A stretch of DNA of 64,000 nt from Prauserella endophytica (GTDB lineage Bacteria; Actinomycetota; Actinomycetes; Mycobacteriales; Pseudonocardiaceae). The position numbers and the translations under genes were made by a program. Shown piece by piece: positions 61,809-64,000 of the stretch (positions are counted from its first letter, which is position 1; each line of letters opens with the position of its first letter). The DNA lies in contig NZ_SWMS01000007.1 in the NCBI RefSeq assembly GCF_005146945.1, positions 246,702 to 310,701 on the forward strand, in the 5' to 3' direction. The notes beneath the pieces are model-generated. The model did not search any database. It was not told the origin of the DNA and saw only the letters and a program-made list of their open reading frames with translations.

Positions 61809-62437
61809 CCGCCGTGGCTTCCGCGGAGGCCTTGATGATCAAGGACCTGCAGGTGGTCGCCGACCTCGCCGCGGGCAAGCCCGTCGTGCTGTACGACCGC
61901 GAGCAGTGCGCGGCCACTCTCGTCATCGCCGCAGCCACAGCCTCAGCGGATGTGATCGCCTTCGCGGTGCGGCACGGATCAGGCCTACTCACCGTGGCAC
62001 TTCCAGAGCAGGACTGCGACCGTCTCGGACTGACGCGCATGATCGGGGCCGGCCATCACTCCTCGTTGCGCGATGCCCGGGTCACCGTCGACGCGGCAGA
62101 GGGCATCAGCACTGGCATCTCGGCCACTGACCGAGCGCGCACCGTTCGACTTCTCGGCCGTCCTGAGGCCAAACCTGACGACCTCAATCGCCCCGGCCAC
62201 GTCATGACGACCGCAGTTCCGCCTTCCTGCTGTTCCTGCGGCCAACCATCGGCACCATCGAGCGCGGCGGTCGCCCTCGAACTAGTGCGCACGAGCGGAC
62301 TGCGTCCGGCCGCCGCGCTGACCCACCTCGTGCATCCCGATTCCGCGGAGTTGCTCGACTACGACAATGCCCTCCAATTTGGACACACGTACGGGTTGCA
62401 GGTCGCTGACTCCCTCGAGCTTCTCACCCACACCTGA
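61805..62437 (+). CDS. Degenerate RibB-like protein (DHBP synthase fold)
   Basis: The 210-residue product is recognisable as 3,4-dihydroxy-2-butanone 4-phosphate synthase by STGISATDRARTV (102-114), RPGHV (129-133), LRPAAALTHLV and the C-terminal FGHTYGL. Two catalytic motifs are broken: DREDE reads DREQC (31-35), and the GGVLxRxGHTEA stretch is replaced by a Cys/Ser/Pro-rich segment (about 138-153) without the His-Thr-Glu. It is about as long as monofunctional RibB. It is coupled to the flavin reductase gene, so a flavin-related role (binding, delivery or regulation) is possible; riboflavin synthesis is doubtful. Confidence 0.8.
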   Translation: MTAVASAEALMIKDLQVVADLAAGKPVVLYDREQCAATLVIAAATASADVIAFAVRHGSGLLTVALPEQDCDRLGLTRMIGAGHHSSLRDARVTVDAAEGISTGISATDRARTVRLLGRPEAKPDDLNRPGHVMTTAVPPSCCSCGQPSAPSSAAVALELVRTSGLRPAAALTHLVHPDSAELLDYDNALQFGHTYGLQVADSLELLTHT

Positions 62438-62489
62438 GCAGTATCTCGCGCTGCTCAGCACAACCCCCACAAACCGAGGAGCACCAACC

Positions 62490-63368
62490 ATGGCCTTCGT
62501 CAACGAAGACAACCTCACCGAACTGGCCACGGCGCGTTGGGCCACAGCCCAATCACCCCGCCTCGCCCAGGTGATGACGGCGTTGGTCCGCCATGTCCAC
62601 GCGTTCGCCCGCGAGGTGAACCTCTCCGAGGAGGAATGGCAGGCGGCGATGGACTGGCTGGCCGCGACTGGCCGGATCAGCGACGAGAAACGACACGAGT
62701 TCATCCTCGCCTCGGACGTCGTCGGTCTCAGCACGCTGGTCGTGCAACTGAACAACCAGTTCTCAGCCTCGGCGACGCCCGCCACCGTGCTCGGCCCGTT
62801 CCACATCGACGGATCGCCCGCACTGTCCTACGGCGAGGACATGTCCGACGGGCTTCCGGGGACTCCCCTGTTCATCACCGGCCGCGTCACCGACCTCGAC
62901 GGCAAGCCCGTGCCGAATGCACTGCTGGACATCTGGCAGGCCGACTCCGACGGATACTACGAGGCCCAGCTGTCCGAAATCGACGAGGCACGGCTTCGTT
63001 CGAAGTACCGCACGCGAGAAGACGGCACCTACTGCGTCCGCACCATCGCCCCGCTGGGCTACTCCATCCCCCTCGACGGCCCTGTAGGCGACCTGATCGG
63101 CAAAACCGAGATCAGCCCGTTCAGGCCCGCCCACATCCATTTCCTCATCGACCAACCCGGCTACCGCAAGCTCATCACCCACCTGTTCCAGGAAGGAACC
63201 GACTATCTCGAGTCCGACGTGGTGTTCGGCGTGAAGGACGCGCTGATCGTCCGGTTCGAAACCAAGCAGCCCGGTACGGCACCGGACGGCAGCCAGGTCG
63301 ACACACCCTACCTGCACGCCACCTACGACTTCGTCCTCGAGCCCACCGGGGACACGGCGACGCGCTGA
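62490..63368 (+). CDS. Intradiol ring-cleavage dioxygenase (catechol/hydroxyquinol type)
   Basis: This 292-residue non-heme Fe(III) dioxygenase has an N-terminal dimerisation helix region (1-100), GPFHIDGSP, DIWQADSDGYYEAQ (first Tyr ligand), LGYSIPLDGPVG (second Tyr) and RPAHIHF (two His ligands). Length and the GPVGDLI segment fit hydroxyquinol 1,2-dioxygenase better than catechol or protocatechuate enzymes. GAGGAG precedes the ATG at 62490. It opens the ring made by the monooxygenase to a (hydroxy)muconate or maleylacetate. Confidence 0.93.
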   Translation: MAFVNEDNLTELATARWATAQSPRLAQVMTALVRHVHAFAREVNLSEEEWQAAMDWLAATGRISDEKRHEFILASDVVGLSTLVVQLNNQFSASATPATVLGPFHIDGSPALSYGEDMSDGLPGTPLFITGRVTDLDGKPVPNALLDIWQADSDGYYEAQLSEIDEARLRSKYRTREDGTYCVRTIAPLGYSIPLDGPVGDLIGKTEISPFRPAHIHFLIDQPGYRKLITHLFQEGTDYLESDVVFGVKDALIVRFETKQPGTAPDGSQVDTPYLHATYDFVLEPTGDTATR

Positions 63369-63403
63369 CCACACCTCAGACAACGACGCAAGAAGGATGA
63401 ATG

Positions 63404-63946
63404 ATGACTGGTCCGCTCGAGGGCCTGCTGGTCGCGGATTTCTCGCGGATCTTGGCAGGCCCGTACGCGACGATGTTGCTCGCCGACATGGGTGCCGACG
63501 TGGTGAAGGTCGAAGGGCCACGCGGTGACGACACGCGCAGCTGGATGCCTCCGGTTCGCGACGGGGTGTCCACCTACTATCTCGGCATCAACCGAGGTAA
63601 GCGGTCGATCGCACTGGACCTGGGTGACGAGGCCGACGCGCAGGTCGCGCGAAGTTTGGCCGAGCGCGCGGATGTGCTCATCGAGAATTTCAAGCCGGGT
63701 GGCCTCGGTAAGTATGGCCTGGACTTCGACACCGTGCGCGAGTCCAATCCGGGCATTATCTACACGTCGATCACCGGTTTCGGCTCGGGTGCGGGCAAGC
63801 ACGTGCCTGGTTATGACCTGATGGTCCAAGCGATGTCCGGTCTGATGAGCTTGACCGGTGAGCCCGACGGCTCACCGTATCGAGCTGGGATCTCGGTGTT
63901 CGATGTGATGGCCGGCAACCACGCGGCCATCGGGGCCGTGTCATGA
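63404..63946 (+). pseudogene. Class III CoA-transferase (CaiB/BaiF), truncated
   Basis: The 180 residues match the first half of a family III CoA-transferase, including VADFSRILAGPYATMLLAD, NRGKRSIALDL, IENFKPGG and the catalytic Asp in SVFDVMAG (Asp167). Members have about 390-400 residues, so half is missing. Homology breaks after AAIGAV, where a stop appears at once and the following 55 bp do not continue the gene in any frame I can recognise. AAGGA favours the second ATG (63404) over 63401. Insertion of a mobile element is the simplest cause. Confidence 0.75.
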
Positions 63947-64000
63947 CAACTGTGTAAGCCGCGGATGGACCAAGATCGGATTGCCCGACGCGATCCAGAA
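63947..64000. other. Foreign-looking sequence at the window edge
   Basis: The bases after the broken CoA-transferase begin near TGACAACTGTGTAAGCC and do not encode its expected continuation. They could be the end of an insertion sequence, but too little is present to identify one. Confidence 0.35.

Noticed and set aside
1..64000. CRISPR array, tRNA, rRNA, prophage or replication origin
   Set aside because: I looked for regularly spaced repeats, tRNA-like cloverleafs and phage or replication genes and saw none.

Overview
The window is GC-rich and tightly packed, with many GTG starts, strong Shine-Dalgarno boxes, ATGA/GTGA start-stop overlaps and hairpin terminators without U-tracts. A mycothiol-isomerase-like (DinB-fold) gene, PucR, GntR and many TetR regulators, a valine/leucine-type dehydrogenase and numerous SDR, acyl-CoA and P450 genes point to an actinobacterium, most plausibly a Pseudonocardiales-like soil catabolic generalist. 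That placement rests on gene style, not on a marker gene. No rRNA, tRNA or CRISPR array was found.

Region 1 (0.36-12.1 kb) is a catabolic unit. It holds an SCP2/hydrolase fusion, a VOC protein, a ribose-type ABC importer, a GntR-FCD regulator, a fused E1-alpha/beta plus E2 2-oxoacid dehydrogenase, and a second alpha/beta hydrolase. CCAAT-type inverted repeats recur in the intergenic regions of this unit and look like operators of the GntR protein. Region 2 (13.3-17.2 kb) pairs a dicarboxylate/amino-acid symporter homologue, whose substrate pocket is altered, with an RraA-type aldolase, an aminotransferase and a TetR regulator.

Region 3 (17.7-49.4 kb) is a large oxidative island. A ferredoxin-type reductase faces a seven-gene operon (epimerase, APH-type kinase, Rieske oxygenase, a small protein, aldehyde dehydrogenase, E1-alpha, E1-beta). 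A sulfonate/taurine-type ABC importer is split between a binding protein (with P450 and an NTF2-fold protein) and an ATPase/permease operon that also carries a second APH-type kinase, a sulfatase and an SDR. Further on are SDRs, NTF2-fold proteins, two divergent TetR genes, a CoA ligase, acyl-CoA dehydrogenase, enone reductase, DUF35 Zn-ribbon protein and thiolase. Together they suggest uptake, desulfation, oxygenation, CoA activation and beta-oxidation-like breakdown of a bulky, possibly sulfated compound. Two operons share a conserved promoter block of about 85 bp.

Region 4 (50-51.6 kb) is a branched-chain amino-acid dehydrogenase plus ACT-domain operon. It is preceded by a promoter, a leaderless 12-residue leader peptide rich in Val/Leu/Ile, a hairpin and a classical U-tract terminator. 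This looks like a transcription attenuator and is the most striking regulatory find in the window.

Region 5 (51.6-55.9 kb) is eroded. It has remnants of an FAD oxidoreductase, a TetR gene and an NmrA-like gene, an N-terminally truncated acyl-CoA dehydrogenase and an MFS gene with an apparent 1-nt frameshift. Region 6 (55.9-64 kb) carries a PucR regulator, a CocE-type hydrolase and an aromatic ring-cleavage set: two-component flavin monooxygenase, flavin reductase, a degenerate RibB-like protein and an intradiol dioxygenase. It ends in a class III CoA-transferase gene broken near the window edge.
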